Assembly: GCA_023091735.1 (NCBI GenBank) | Contig: JALKBU010000010.1 | Span: forward strand, 81,645-145,644 | Origin: Trichomonas tenax | Taxonomy: Eukaryota; Parabasalia; Trichomonadida; Trichomonadidae | Direction: 5' to 3' | Length of the DNA stretch: 64,000 nucleotides | Shown: positions 9,833-23,800 of the stretch, piece by piece | Position numbering within the stretch: the first letter of the stretch is position 1 | Layout: each line of letters opens with the position of its first letter | Position numbers and translations under genes: made by a program | The notes under the pieces: generated by a model | Seen by the model: only the letters and a program-made list of their open reading frames with translations | Told to the model about the DNA's origin: nothing | The model's database searches: none

Positions 9833-10858
9833 TTAGGATTCATCACCAAGCATATAAATGAATATTAATATAGAAAGTTTCGAGCCAGTGAAGCCCTGAT
9901 GTACCTTGCAAGAATACAGGTATCTTTGGAGAATGGTGATACGAATGAAGCTATAATTTTGATGGCCATTTTTATCATATTCATAGTGAGGACTGAAATA
10001 ATTTGGTGATGGACAGGGTGAATTTCCGTCAATCATATGAGTGTTGGTGAAATTGAATCCTGAGAAGTGTATTGACATGATTGTAGCATTGGAAAATGCA
10101 TTATTTGTTCCGTTGAAATCTTCAAGGATGGCAATACATCCAGGATGCCCGCTGATAAATGAACTTCCTCCGCCACCAGCATACGAAGCAGCCCAATATG
10201 AATTTGTCCCTCCAAAATATCCAGATCCTCCACCTCCATTTCCATCTGGAGAACCTCCAATCCTCGTTCTATTGGGGTTTCCACCCCCAAATCCAAAAGA
10301 ACCATTGATGCGACTAATACCTCCTGAAATCTGCATAGCTCCTTTTCCAAAGTTCCCTGAGGAATTGAATCCCTAAAGGCCGACACAAGAACCAGGAACA
10401 TCACCAGAATCTGGGCTTCCTGCTGCACTGGCGACAATAATTCTCGATTTCAATCCTTCGAAATCTTCATAAGGGCCACTTTTATATCGAATATCAGAGG
10501 CTCCACCGCCTCCATATTGCCCAGGTCCACCTCCGCCATACACATAGCGATTTGCAGACTCAGTTCCAACTGATCCATCATGGAGATAAAAAGTTGTTGC
10601 ATTTGCTAAATCAATAACTCCGCTAACATACGCTCCATACGCTAGGCACAGATTTGGGTCAATATATTTGGCTCTTCCTCCACCCCAAAGTTCAAAAAAA
10701 TATCTTCCTTTCTGTAAAAAGACTTCGTAGGGTGAGGAATCAAAGCTGGTTGTTCCTTTGTAGGGATAATTTTGAACATTTGAGTCTCCCAAGTGTAAAT
10801 CAATGAAGCGACGTAAAGGTAAAACTCGAAAACTGACAAAAATAAACCTTATTCCCAC
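9833..10858 (-). pseudogene. Glycine-rich (ALK-like) surface protein gene, broken
   Basis: One minus-strand frame runs from 10858 to 9833, interrupted by an in-frame TAG at 10375-10373. It lacks any ATG at its upstream end (the open frame begins at a GTG). Recognisable motifs on both sides of the stop belong together: YEVFLQKGRYFFELWGGG, YGGGGPGQYGGGGASDIRY, FEGLKSRIIVASAAGSPDSG before it, and GFGGGNPNRTRIGGSPDG and YFGGTNSYWAASYAGGGGSS after it. This is the glycine-rich, ALK receptor-like domain of a large trichomonad family. No N-terminal signal peptide or C-terminal TM anchor is preserved. In-frame preservation after the stop suggests recent inactivation or, less likely, readthrough. Confidence 0.75.
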
Positions 10859-11098
10859 AATTTAGTACCTTATTTTAATTTTTTTTTGAAATGTTCATTA
10901 AAGTACTAAGAACAATCAAACAACAAAAATTGCAATATATATAATAAAGATATGTAGTGATTTTTTTAATTTTATAACATTAAATAGAAAAATACAGAAG
11001 TGTATTAATCAAGGAAATTAAGATTGTTGCAACTAGATAATAGACCCCGATCTAATGGGAATGTGTATGCTATATAGCTTTGCATATTTAGATCGTTT

Positions 11099-11527
11099 CT
11101 ATCCACTATCTTGAGATGCAGCTGTGATTTCTGGACACTTTTTGTATTCTTGGAATTCTGGCATTAGGAGAGCTAAAATTTTGTCTAATAACTCGCCAAG
11201 AAAATCTAGTTTCTTATCAAGATCGTCGTAATTTTTATCGAATTCAACAAATCTCTTGTCAAGCTTGTCGGATGTCTTATCAAGTTCGTTTAATCCTTCA
11301 TCAAGTTTATTGAGTCCAGAGCGTAATTTCTGATCAGCAATTTCAAACTCCGAGTCTAAATTCTCAACAAGTTTGTCAAAGAAATCATCATTGCTTTTCA
11401 AGGATTCATCAGTTGGGTCGAGTCTGATCTGCATATTATTTTGTTCATCCATAAGAGTTTTGCTGATATAGAAATCTGTTTCATCTTGTGCATTGCTATA
11501 TTGGGTGCTGCAAACAGTTTCAGACAT
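11099..11527 (-). CDS. Small heptad-repeat (coiled-coil) protein
   Basis: 142 residues from ATG at 11527. A central region (about 55-120) contains repeated LD/LDK heptads (LNKLDEGLNELDKTSDKLDKRF, shortened here: LDEGLNELDKTSDKLDK), predicting a coiled coil. The flanks are acidic and polar. A CCTTTTT box lies upstream at about 11550-11560 on the coding strand, resembling the CCTTT core-promoter motif described in Trichomonas. The gene sits 282 bp downstream of the giant repeat gene in the same orientation. The family is unknown. Ankyrin-independent short coiled-coil proteins are common in trichomonads, and no function is proposed. Confidence 0.65.
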   Translation of the reverse strand: MSETVCSTQYSNAQDETDFYISKTLMDEQNNMQIRLDPTDESLKSNDDFFDKLVENLDSEFEIADQKLRSGLNKLDEGLNELDKTSDKLDKRFVEFDKNYDDLDKKLDFLGELLDKILALLMPEFQEYKKCPEITAASQDSG

Positions 11528-11809
11528 TAGGGAAAATTAATGTAAAAAGGTGACAAAAATTTGGTGAAACATGTTGCCTAAGTTAAGTATATGTTGAAAA
11601 ACTATGGCATTAACATTCAAGTTATATATTATTCAGGTATCTTCAATTTTTCGAAAAATAGCCTGTTTCATATCTTGAAAATAAAGTTGGTAATTTACAT
11701 TGAGAAACTTAAACTTTGTTCATATTTTCTATTTACAATGAATTCCATTAGTAATATTGATATTTTAAAATAAACAATATTTTTATTATACAAAAAATGG
11801 AAATTAAAC

Positions 11810-14800
11810 TTAGTTGGACGAAGATAGATCAAGACTGTGAAGAGATGATCCCAGTGATGGTAATGGTGATGATTCGTCCGCTGACTTTTGATTTTCTTGT
11901 TCATGTTTTGGATGTTGTTGTGTGGACTTTCTTTGCTTGGATTGTTGCTGTGGCTGTGGAGCATGTTTCTTCTTCTTGATTGTTGAGTGTAATGTTTCTT
12001 CTGATGGAGAATTGAGTGAAATAATCTCGTCGGTACCACTTGACATTTCTCTCCTCTTCTTCTTTCCATGCTGAGAGCGCATTGATGAGATTTGATCCTG
12101 AGCCTGGTCTGATGAATCCATTGATGGGAATGAAAGGTTGATTGATTCTGTTGCGATTGAACGAATATCTGACTTCTTCGAGCTCTTTGAGCTTGTTGAT
12201 GTAGAGGACTTTGAAGCTGTTGTTGTAGACTTCGACATTGATGTTGTTGTTGGAACTTCTGGATTGAAAACTTTTGAGACACTGGATTCTACTGGAGTCT
12301 TTTCCGAGAGATGCTTCTTCACGCGACGCTTTGAAGACTGTGTACTCAAGCTTGATGTTGATGATGTGGCTGATGATGGGAATGAGTTGATTGCTGTTGG
12401 AGTATCTGTTGAAACTGATTTAGCTGCTGCAATGAATGACTCATCCTTGAGTTCCTTTGGCAATTTCGGTAGTCTCTTCTCTTGAGAAATGATTGATGTT
12501 TTATCAACTGAATACGAAACAAATTCGATAAAGAATGGTCTATTGTCTTCTGTTCCAAGAGAGATTTCTTCGGATGCTTCTTCGTTTGTTGGGACAGGAG
12601 TTGTATCTGTTGTTGTGGATCCTTCTGTTGTAAGGTTGAAAGACTCTGATGTTGTTTCAAATGCATCAGAAATTGATTTTTCTGGCATTGGTGAAGCTTT
12701 GACTGATTCAATCGATGTAATATCAGAAGCAGATTTAGTGTATGATGAAGATTCTTCACGTGGTGGCATTATCACAGTTGAAATCGATGATGATCCAAGA
12801 GTACTGAGAGAATTATCGATTGGACGACTGATTGTCGACTCTGTTTTGGACGACATTGTTTCAACTGAAAGATCAGAATCAACATTATCCACTGCACTGA
12901 ACCATCTGCGTTCCGCTAACTTATGATAGACAGAGACATCACTGAGATTATCCAGGAATGGAGGAGGTGGCGGAAATTTGCTGGATGATCTTTCTGTGAG
13001 TGATGAATCGAATTTGGAACTGTCGAAGTCCTTTTCTTTTCTGACCTCAGATTGCAATGATTCTTGCTTGGACTTTTGAGTCGATGTGGAAACTTCGATG
13101 GCTTCGGATTCTTTCTTTGTATCGAGAGAAATAGCAGAATCAATGTTCGAACTTGTCTTATCGGACCATTCGGAGTCAAATCTGTTCGCTGATGCGAGCT
13201 CGACGGACTTTGAGCTTTCAACACTGCTGAACAATGCTTCTCTTCTCGATGTATCGAGGCTTTTGGCTTCAGAGACAATTGATTGCATTCCTGTGGAAAC
13301 TGTGTATGATGTAGATGAAGATGATGTATATGTATCATGAACTGAAAGTTGAGAACGAAGTTCATCTGGAATGAATGAAGATTCTGTTGTTTCGTGACGT
13401 TCTTCTTCTTCAGGTTTCTGTTGCTCAACAACTTGTTCTTCAGGAATTTCTTCCTCTTCAGCGTATTCTCTTGATGTAGAAATATTGATTTCACTGGAAA
13501 CAGTTGACATTGCTTCATTATAGTGACCAATATGCTCGAGTTCCTTTGATTCTGGAGATTTCTTCTTCGGAATCTTTTCTGATGTAGTCGAGTAAGAATA
13601 TGATTGAGATTTCGTTGAGCTTTCAATCTCCTTCTTGTCATATGGAACGTGCTTAAATTCTGCAGTCATAATCGAATCTGCTGTACTTGAGAAGTACTCT
13701 TCTGTGTCAATTGATTCCTCACGCTTTGAATTGAGTGTTTCTATTGTGTTCGAATCATCCTCATCGCTATCAGAGAAGTCGCTGTCGGAGAAAACGGAAG
13801 CAATTGGATGCTCTTCGCTATCAGAAACGATAGAGAAGTCATCGATAACAACGAAACACTGGGAAATGAGCGAAACATTGTCTGAGACGGACGACGATGA
13901 AGATGTTGAGGATTGGCCTTTCTGCAAGCGTCTTCTCGAGCGAGAACTAAGCGAAGAGTCAGTCCATTGTATTGAATTCGGAGCTCTGCTCGAATCCAAA
14001 GTACTTATCATAGTGTCCACTTCTGTTATTTCTGATGACTCCTGCAATGTGTTGCTCGAGCTCTTCATCTGTTGAACGTGCTCAGATCTGATTGGCTCAT
14101 TGATTGATTTGCTTGACTGAGTTTCATCTTGATGAGACTTTCTACGACGTGACGATTGAGATGTTGACTGAGACTGCGATGAATTTAATGCATTGTGTGT
14201 TGAAGATGAACTGATGAAAACACTTGATGTAGAAACTGATTCTGTAACGTTATCCGAAGGATTTGTTTGGACTGCTGAAACAGATACTTGATCAAGTTTC
14301 TCTTTGTGTGCAATTTCCGATGAAGCGTTTTTCCTGACTTTCCTCTTCTTCTTGCGCTTGACTTCGCTTGCAATTGAACTGATTGACTGGGTTTCTAAAG
14401 TTTCCGGAGCTTCATCTCTCATCTGCAAAGAAACAACAGATGATGCTGAAGGCCACGTTGGTGCTAAGATGGACATCGAAGCTTTCTCTGTGTTGATGCT
14501 GACGCTGAGTGACTCAGATTCATTCTTTGGCTTCTTAACATGCCTCCTTGAGGACTTGGATCTTGAAACTGAAGATTGGTCGTTGCTTTGCTCGTGAACT
14601 GATTGCGATTGACTGTATATTGAAACTGATTGTGCTGAAGTAGAATCAAGTGATTCGTTGATGTTGCTGCGAGAGCGTGATTCGGATATTGACTGTGGAT
14701 TATTCTTATGTTTATTTTCAACTTCATCTTTCTTCTTTGATTCGAAGTGTTTGACTGGAGAAATATGTGCAGAATGAATTGATTCTATATCGGATGCTTC

Positions 14801-17800
14801 TGTTGATGGAGCTATGATGCCTTCTGTATTAAGAGAAATAGTTGTTGAAAATTGTGTTTGGTCTTGAACTGTATTGAGGGATTTGGCTGATGTAATATCA
14901 TTAATTACAGATTCTGATTTCACATGACGCTGTTTCACATTTTCACGTGGAACTGCATCCTCAGAAATTGTATTGCTGGCTTCATGAGATGATGTTGCCC
15001 GAAAAACATCGGAAACAGTAACAGAATATGATGACATTTCATCAACAAATGATCTTGTTTTTCCTTCAGATATAGGTTCATTCTTTCCAACTCTTTTCTC
15101 ATTGATTTCATCTTCGATATCTTCTCGTGAGGCCTTTTCTGGCTTCTGTTTGAATGACTGAAGCGACTCCATTGCACTTTCTGTTGATTCTAGTTCTGAC
15201 TGCGCGACAGACTTTTGTGTATTCAAGGAGAATGATTCAGTAACATCTTCATTTTTGCTTGAATTTTCAGATCTTTGACTTTCAATCTTCGCAGATTTGC
15301 TTTCTGAATCAATTTCTCTCTTCTGAACTTTCTGTTTGGATGGCTGTGAGGTGGATGTTGATTCAGAATTGGACTTCATATGATTGTTCATGCTGTTTGA
15401 AACACCACTTTCTGTGAATGATTGTGATTCAGTTGAATCAATATGCATTTGATCTTTATCGAAAGACATTGGAACTGAATTATTCTTCTGATTGACTTGA
15501 GAAGAGTCGTCATTTGGTAACGATGCAACTTTACGAACTCCTGGTGCCATTTCACTTACAAGAGATTCGATATCACTCGTAACTTCTGTTTCACTTGATA
15601 AGTTCTTGGACATCAAAGAGACTGTTTCGGATTTATGATCTTCATCTTCACTTGATGAAGAAGATTTCTTCGCATTCTTATTCTTTATGTCTGACTTGAT
15701 AGACAAACTTTCGCTTTGTGAAGCTTGAGCATCTCGCTTCTTCTGTTTAACAACTTGGGATGAACTTGATTCATTAGAGTTAGACTGCATATGGATACTT
15801 TCAGGACCGCTGATATGACTAACAGTATTTTCTGATGATGATAAAGAATCAATATGAGATATAACTGATTCGCGGGATGGTGGAGCAGAAACGTACTTAC
15901 GTTTGGTTTGTGATTCTTCCAACGATTTCTCCTGATAATGAGCTGCATGAGCTTTAATGACAAAAGATTTGAGTTCACTGATTTCATCACTAGTCTGACT
16001 TTCTTGCTGCGTTGCCAATGAAATGGTATCATTTTCCTCGGATTCTGATGTTGGAACTTTCTGAACTGATTTGAGAGTGAAACTGATACTCTCGGATGGA
16101 ACAGATGTTGAAATATGGCGTTGAACTTGTTTGCTGGAAGAACTATTGTCGGCGACTGCGTTAGATTGTTCGTGACGACTTGTGGATTGACTGATGCTTG
16201 TGACTGTTTCATTTTGGCTGGTGACGCTGCTGAAAACATTACGATCTGAATCAACTGATGGTTCCCGTGGATCACGCTCACGACGTTTGACTGCAATGTC
16301 TTGCGTGTCGCGGCCTGCATTTGATTTGGGAGGGGAGAGTGGAGAACCAGTACTAGCAAGAGATTGAAGTTCGCTGAGATCGCTTTCGAATATTTGTTCG
16401 GCACCACTGTGGAGGGATGTGCTCAGAACATACGATTGTGTACTGCTCTTGCTGCGCAACTTGGATTGCCGATCAGCAATGTATGCTTCGTGGTCACTTT
16501 GGAGTGTGGATGGAACATCCGATTCACTAACAATGGAGTGGTGCGAGAGATCACGTTTGCGGTTATCGCAGTGGTAGCCATCTGATGACGCTGATTGCAT
16601 GTGTGATGATGTTGACTGTGAGACACTTGTGACAGTCTCATCTAATGTATCTGAATCATCAACGAATGTTCGATGTTTGGGCACAGACTTCACTGAGTCG
16701 AGTGACTTCTTTGCCTGCTGTTTGTTGTCAAGGTCAGATTTCTTGATATCTTTATGACCGATAAATGTTGATTGTAATGACTCTAATAAATCGTTTGCAC
16801 TTTTAATTTCACTATCTTTGGTAAGGATTGAGATGGATGAAGAAGCAGACTTATCTGAAACAGATGAATCAGGGTTCTTGACAGAATGAGTGCTCTTGAG
16901 ATCAGTGACTGAAGATTTTGAACTTTCGGATTTGAGGCCACGATCAATGGCATTGTCTCGATTAACATCATCATCATCGTCGGCAATTGATGCATCTTGA
17001 GAATGTCTGCTAGTGCTGATGTAGCTTGCTGTCTCTGTCCTGGTGTCATCACTGTCAACATAATGACGTGACTTCTGGATGGATTTGATCGATTCGTTCT
17101 CTTTACGCTTCTGATGAGCGTCACATTGATCTTTTGCTCTGTGATGGCGCGCTGGCGAATTCTCGGAGACAAGTGATGAGAGTCTTGATTCATCGGATGA
17201 TGAGCTAAGAGATTCATCATCTGCTTCTTGTTGACTTGCAAGTGAAATTGATTCTGAGTGCAATGACTTATCTGATTTGCTTGTTTGGCGAGGACGTTCG
17301 CTTCTAAGTTCTGAAATGTCTTCTGAGTCTGATTTAGTCTTGTGTTGATGTTGAATGTTACGGACAATATCATCATTAGAGCCTGATTGCACGTGTTTGC
17401 TCTCACTATTTGAAACATTACTAGCTCTGTATGTGTGTGAGTCGAGACTCTCATTAAATGTGCGATTCTTCTGGAATGATTTGATTGAGTCATTGTTCTT
17501 ATGTTCCTGCTGCGACTTATCATCCTTTGCATTGTATTTATGATGAAGTGGTGAAAACTCTGATACTAATGATGACATGAAAGATGTTTCATCATCTGAT
17601 GCTGAGGAATCTTCTGATGATTTCATACGAGAAATTATTGACGATGTAGTTGATTGATCATTGTGATATTGCTCTTGCTTCTTTCTTTCGCTTCTAAGTT
17701 CTGATATTTCATCTGAGTCTGATTTGGCATGTTGCTGTTTCTTGATATCACGGACTACTTCTTCGTCATCATTTGATGCTTCCTGCATATGCTGACTCAT

Positions 17801-20800
17801 ACTGTTGGAAACATTACTGGCTGTGTATGTGTCTGATTCAATGCTTTCGTTAAATGTCCTGTTCTTCTGATATGACTTTATTGAGTCTCTATCTTTGTGT
17901 TCTTGCTGTGATTTATCAGTTTTAGCATTCATTAAATGATGTCCTGGCTGATTTTCGGATTCAAGTGATGATAATGTTGATTCTGACTCTGAATCGCTGA
18001 TCGAGTTTTGCTGAGAAAGGAGAGACTTTGTTTGACTTGATATGAGTTCAGATTTATTATCTGACTTGGCTTGCTTCGGAACTGGACGTTCACTTCTTAA
18101 TTCGGAAATTGCGCTAGAGTCTGTTTTCATTGCTCGGGTCTTCCTGACATCACGAACTATCTCCTCATCAATTGATGTTTCTTGAATATGTTGGCTTTGG
18201 CTATTGGAAACACCACTTTCTGAAGCTGACTCGGTGTCAATACTATCATTGAATGTTCGATACTTCTGATAAGACTTAATGGATTCCTTATCCTTGTATT
18301 CGGCTTTGGATCCATCATCCTTAATATTAGTCAAGTGACGATTTGGTGAATTTTCAGAAACAAGTGATGACAAAGTAGAAACTTCATCCGAATCAACATT
18401 GCTATTTAGTGAAAGTAATGATTGCGATTCGTCCTTTGATGCAAGAGATATATTATTTTGCTTCTGTGGCCTTGGACTTTCACTATGAAGTTCAGTGATT
18501 TCAGCCGATTCGGACTTGGCTTGATGAATTTCTTTAATTTCGCGTGCAATATCTTCATCTTCAATATAAGCATCCTGCATATGCTTGCTTTGGCTCTGTG
18601 ACACACCACTTTCTGTGTGTTTTGTCGAATCAAGACTATCAATTATTTCACGATTGATTTCCTCTGAAAGTGGAGATTCTTTGACTTTCTTATTGCCATC
18701 CTTCTGTGGGATTTCATTTCCGCGTTTGTCTTCACGGCGATTCATTTGGATTCTTTCTGATACAAGTGATTCGAGTTCTGATGTTTCAGAAGATGCACTG
18801 CTCAAGCGGGATTTCATAGATATGGTCTTAGATGTAATATCTGATTTATCGGACTGACGGCTCATTCTTTCTGTTGTGAGATCCTTAACAGAAGATGTTT
18901 CTGATAGAACTATCTCACGAATACGATCTTCATTTGAATCTGAATCGTAATCTTCATCATTTGCTTGAGAATGATAACTCTTGCTTTGTGATACATCACT
19001 TTCAGTCTGCGTTTCAGTTGCAATACTATCAATGAATGATTTGGACTTCATTTCGGATAGTGGAGCTTCTTTGTTCTTGCGGGCTGCTTCACGTGGAACT
19101 TTCTGCATTGAATCTTCTTTGCTTCGTCTCAAGTGAGGAGCTTCGGAGACGAGTGACTCTAATGTTGATTCAGAATCGATGAAATCTTCCTTGTGTGATG
19201 CTAATGATGATGGATTTTCGGCAGTTTCTGAAACTTTAGATGATTCTCTTGATTGCCTCACTGATTCAATATTTTTGACTGAAGACGTCTGTGAAACCAT
19301 TGATTCAGCATTTCGCACTCTTGGATGTGAATCGTCATCTGAATCTGAAGAATGTTCTTGCATGTGATGACTTATGCTTTGTGAAACAGATGTTAATGTC
19401 ATTGATTCGCTTTGTGCACTGTCTATCACTTTGATCGAAGAACTAAACGATTTTAGTGCCTCATTGTCCTTTAATTTTCTGACTTGTGGATCTTGTGATT
19501 GTTTTTTATCCTGATTTCTCTTCTTCATTGTAACATCAGACATTAGTGATTCTAATTCTGGCTCAGTAACTGTGGATTCATCAACAGGTAGTGATTGAAG
19601 AGACTTTGGATCACTTGTGTCAGAAGAAATACTTTCTTCTGTAACTTGGCGCTGAGACTGAATATCCTTAACAGAAGATTTTTCAGAAACAATATCGCGA
19701 GCATTTCGGACTTGCCTGTTAGAGCTAACTTCATCTTCATCAAGATCATTGGACTGAGAATGTTTGCTTATGTTCTGGCTTTGCGGTGTAACGCTATTTG
19801 TTTGGGTATCCAAACTTTCCAGAATTGATTGATTCTTATATTCAGACATCTGGTATTCCTTATCCTTCTTCTTTGCCTCTCCTTGTGGAACATCATTCAT
19901 CTTTGAATGTCTGCAACCTGGTGTAAACTCCGATTGAAGAGAATCAAATGTTGATTCATCTTCATATTCAGAGGAATTCTTTGTTAGAAGTGAAACTGAT
20001 TTGCTTTCAGATGGCTGCTGAGTCTTGGTCTTGTTAACTCTTTCTGATTTGATTTCATCAACTGTTGATTCATCAGAACGTGGTGCTCTTGTTTGCTTAA
20101 TCTCAGAAATTGTTTCTTCGTCATCAGCTTCACCTGTAAGGCCCTCAGAATGATCGCTGATTGTTTGAAAAATTCCACTCTCTGTATTTTCATCTGATCT
20201 AAGACTATCAACATAGATTCGTGACCTAATTTCAGAGCGTGGTGCGTCCTTATCCTTGAGATTATTTTTGTCTAATTGCTGTGAGTTGATATCAAGATGT
20301 TTTCTTGCATGATAATCTGAAACAAGTGAATCCATTGTAGACTCACTATCTGAAACAGATGAAGAATTGCGTGTGAATAATGATGAAGAATCAGATTGCT
20401 TTTCTGCTTTTTGTAATACTCCTTTTGGAACTTTGACACTTGTTAACTCAGTTATTGAGGATTCGCTTCCTTTAACTGCGCGTTTCTTTTGAACTTTGGG
20501 AATTGAATCTTCATCTTCACTTGAGTTGGCTTGATTATGTTTGCTCTGTGAATTGCTGATGTTTGACTCGCTGGCATCCATGGTTGGTTCAGAATCGATA
20601 GTCATTTGTGATCTCGTAATAGATTTTGGATTCTCTTTATCCTTCAAAGCGTTTTGCTGGGTATCCTTTAAATGCTTAGCATGAAATGTGCCAGGCTTTC
20701 CTTCAGACTCGAGGGAATTTAATGCTGAGACACTTGAAGTAATCGAGTCTGAAACTAATCCAAGTTTTGAGTTTAGCGAAATTGATCCGCTTTGAGGGTC

Positions 20801-23800
20801 TTCAGCATCTAAACTAAAATTTCCGCCATGGCGCATTGAGCTTCTGAGTTCTGAGATAAAAGAATCATCAGCCTTGACTTTCTTGAACTTCCTCTGTTTA
20901 GGAATTGAGTCTTCATCATCAGAAGATGCAGCTTGCATATGAGCACTGTTATCATTTGATACTCCACTCTGAGTATTTGATTCAGAACTAAGACTACCTA
21001 CGTAGAATGTGGACCTAACTTCTGACTTAGGAGCATCTTTATCTTTCAACTCTTTCTTTGGCTCAGCCAATGCACGTGGTTGATATCTATAGCCCTTTGG
21101 ACCTTCAGAGACAAGAGATGAAAAAACAGAATCTGTTCCTTCAAGAGGAGGACTTGAAAGCTTTGAAGCAAGAGATATTTCCTTGGAGACCTCTGCATTA
21201 CCTCTCCTTGTTGAGTTATCTCTGATGGCGCTTCTGAGTTCAGAAATTGATGAATTGTCCTGATTAAGAGTGTGTGTTCTTGTTGCTGTCGTTGGCTTTG
21301 TAATGTCGTTGAATTCAGAGTTTGCCGTGCTGTGTCTGCTTTGGCTTGCGTTTGTAACATCATCGCTTGTAGATTGAATTGATTCGAACAATTGTCTGGA
21401 ACTTTCTCTAGAAACAGGCTCAGCTCTATCAACGTGATTGACAGCATCTGTGTTCTTTGTTTTACGAACTTTCTTCCTCTTCATTGACTCATTCGCCGAT
21501 TTGATGGAGTCAATATTAGAAAGCAAATCTGATGACTTGAAGCTTTCTGCTGTATTGGACCTGGAATTCAATGAAATTGATCCATCAGATGTGTCAGAAG
21601 AACTTCCTGGAATAGCTTTATATGAGTTGAGTTCATTGATTGTTGATTCGCTAGCAACAGACTTCTTAACTTTGTGACGCTTCTTTGATGTTGAAATTTC
21701 TTGTGTTGAATTAGAGTTTGTCTGACTGTGTTCATCCTTGTTCATTGAGACCGATGTAACTGTGGCTGTGTTTGAAGCATCATCCAATACATCGCGGCTT
21801 TCAGAGAACGATGGTGGCTCAGCTTTGTCTTTGAATCCCTCGATATTAACTTTCTTCTTTATTCTCTTCTTCTTTCTGGCTTGATGATTGGCTTCTGAAA
21901 CATTTGATTCTAAAACGGACGTCTCAGTAGAAGCGGATATTCTTGATGAAACAAGAGAATTCATTGTTGATGATTCGCTAGTTTCAGACTTGTTATCTCC
22001 ATATTGCTTCGATTCAATGCTTTCAAATTCTTCTGATTTGTATGAAACCTGCTTTGAATGAAGATGACGATTTGTGGATGTGGACTCGGAGCTTTCTGAG
22101 TTGGATGCCATGTGGTTGCTCTTGTTTACTGAAACAGTAGTTGTATCCATGGTGTTGGATGAAACCTCATCAAGAATTTGACAAGCTCTTTCTTCAGAGA
22201 ATGGTGGAAGACGCTCTTTGTTGAGTTCATTTTGATTCATTATTTTCCTCTTACGCTTGTGTGCCACTGGTTCGTTTTGAGAAACAATTGACTCAAGAAC
22301 TGATTCAGATGAGTTAACACGCATTGCTTTGGAATTGAGTGAAATAGGATCTGATGAAAGAAAACTTGATTCTTGCTTTTGAGCTCCTCTTTCAGATTTG
22401 AAAGTAAAGTCAGAACTCTCTGATGCAACACTTGGAGCTCCACGACGAACAACTTGCTGTGAAGAATTGTCTGTTTCTGAGTTACTCTTCTCATGACGAC
22501 TTGTGCTTTGCGAAACGGATGCCATTGTTTTATTTGAAGATGGAAGTGATTCAACATCAACATGAGACTCGGATTGTGATTGTGGCTCTCCTTTGATCTT
22601 TCCGTTTTCGCGTTGTTCCTGATTCATTCGGTCTAAGTGATGAGATTTCTTAACTTTATAATCAGAAACTAATGAACTTAAGTGAGAATAAGAATCGGTT
22701 TGGAGATCGTTTAGTGTTCCCTTAGAATTAATTGAAATGTCTGAAGATTCGAAATCCTCTTCAGCAGGCTTCTTATGCTTCTGACTACTGATGGTTGACT
22801 CAACAATTGATGACTCATCATTCTTTATATTTCTGACTTGCTTGACATTTGAAACTGTTTCTTCATCTTCGATGGAATTCTCCTGCAAATGTTTGCTTGT
22901 GCTTTGTGACATATCACTAGCTGTTTCTTCATCACTGTTAACGCTTTCAATGTACATGCGAGATCTATTTTCGGATCTTGGAGCTTCCTTATCCTTGCGA
23001 TTAAGCTGATTATTGTCTTCGGCATCTTTGAGTGATTGTTTAACTGGTTTGAAATCTGACACAAGGGAATCCATTTGCGTATCTGTTTCGATTGGCATTA
23101 TCATTTCAGATCTTAACGATTTGATTTCATCAGACTCAGAAATGATTGCTTTGTTCTCTGATACCTTAGATTCTAATTCATCTATATCAGAGCTCATTTC
23201 ACGATTCTTTTGTTGAACCCTTCGGATTGTTGGTTTGGATTCAGATGTTTCGTCATTAGACATCATGTGCTTGGAAACACTCTGTGATTTTACTGATTCA
23301 GTGACATTTGATGAATCCATCTCCTCATAAACTGTGCGAGATGCAGAAATAGAAACCGGCTCTGCTTTATCCTTGTTTTCAAGCTTTTGTTCTGAGATTG
23401 TTCTCCCATCACGCTTTGCGAGACCTTCAGATGCAAGTGAATCCATTTCTGAAATCGAAGAAGATGTTGATTCAGAATCAAGTTTAGATGCAAGTGATTT
23501 CATTTCACTGACGCTTTCATCTTTCTTTGCAGCTTTGCTGACCTTAGATGTGATATCGATGGATTCATCTTCAGAGCCTTTCTTGATTGTTTTCTGAATC
23601 GTTGGCCTGATTTCGCTTGACGAACTCTCATCATTCGACATCATATGCATTGAATTTGATTGTTCACCTGTCGCCACTGATTTATTGCTGCTGGATAAAT
23701 CTTCTTCTCCCATGTTATACTTCACACGAGAACGAGATTGCTCCTTTGGTTTGCTTTTAGAATCCTGGTCTTCAACTAACATGTTCGCACGATGATAGTA

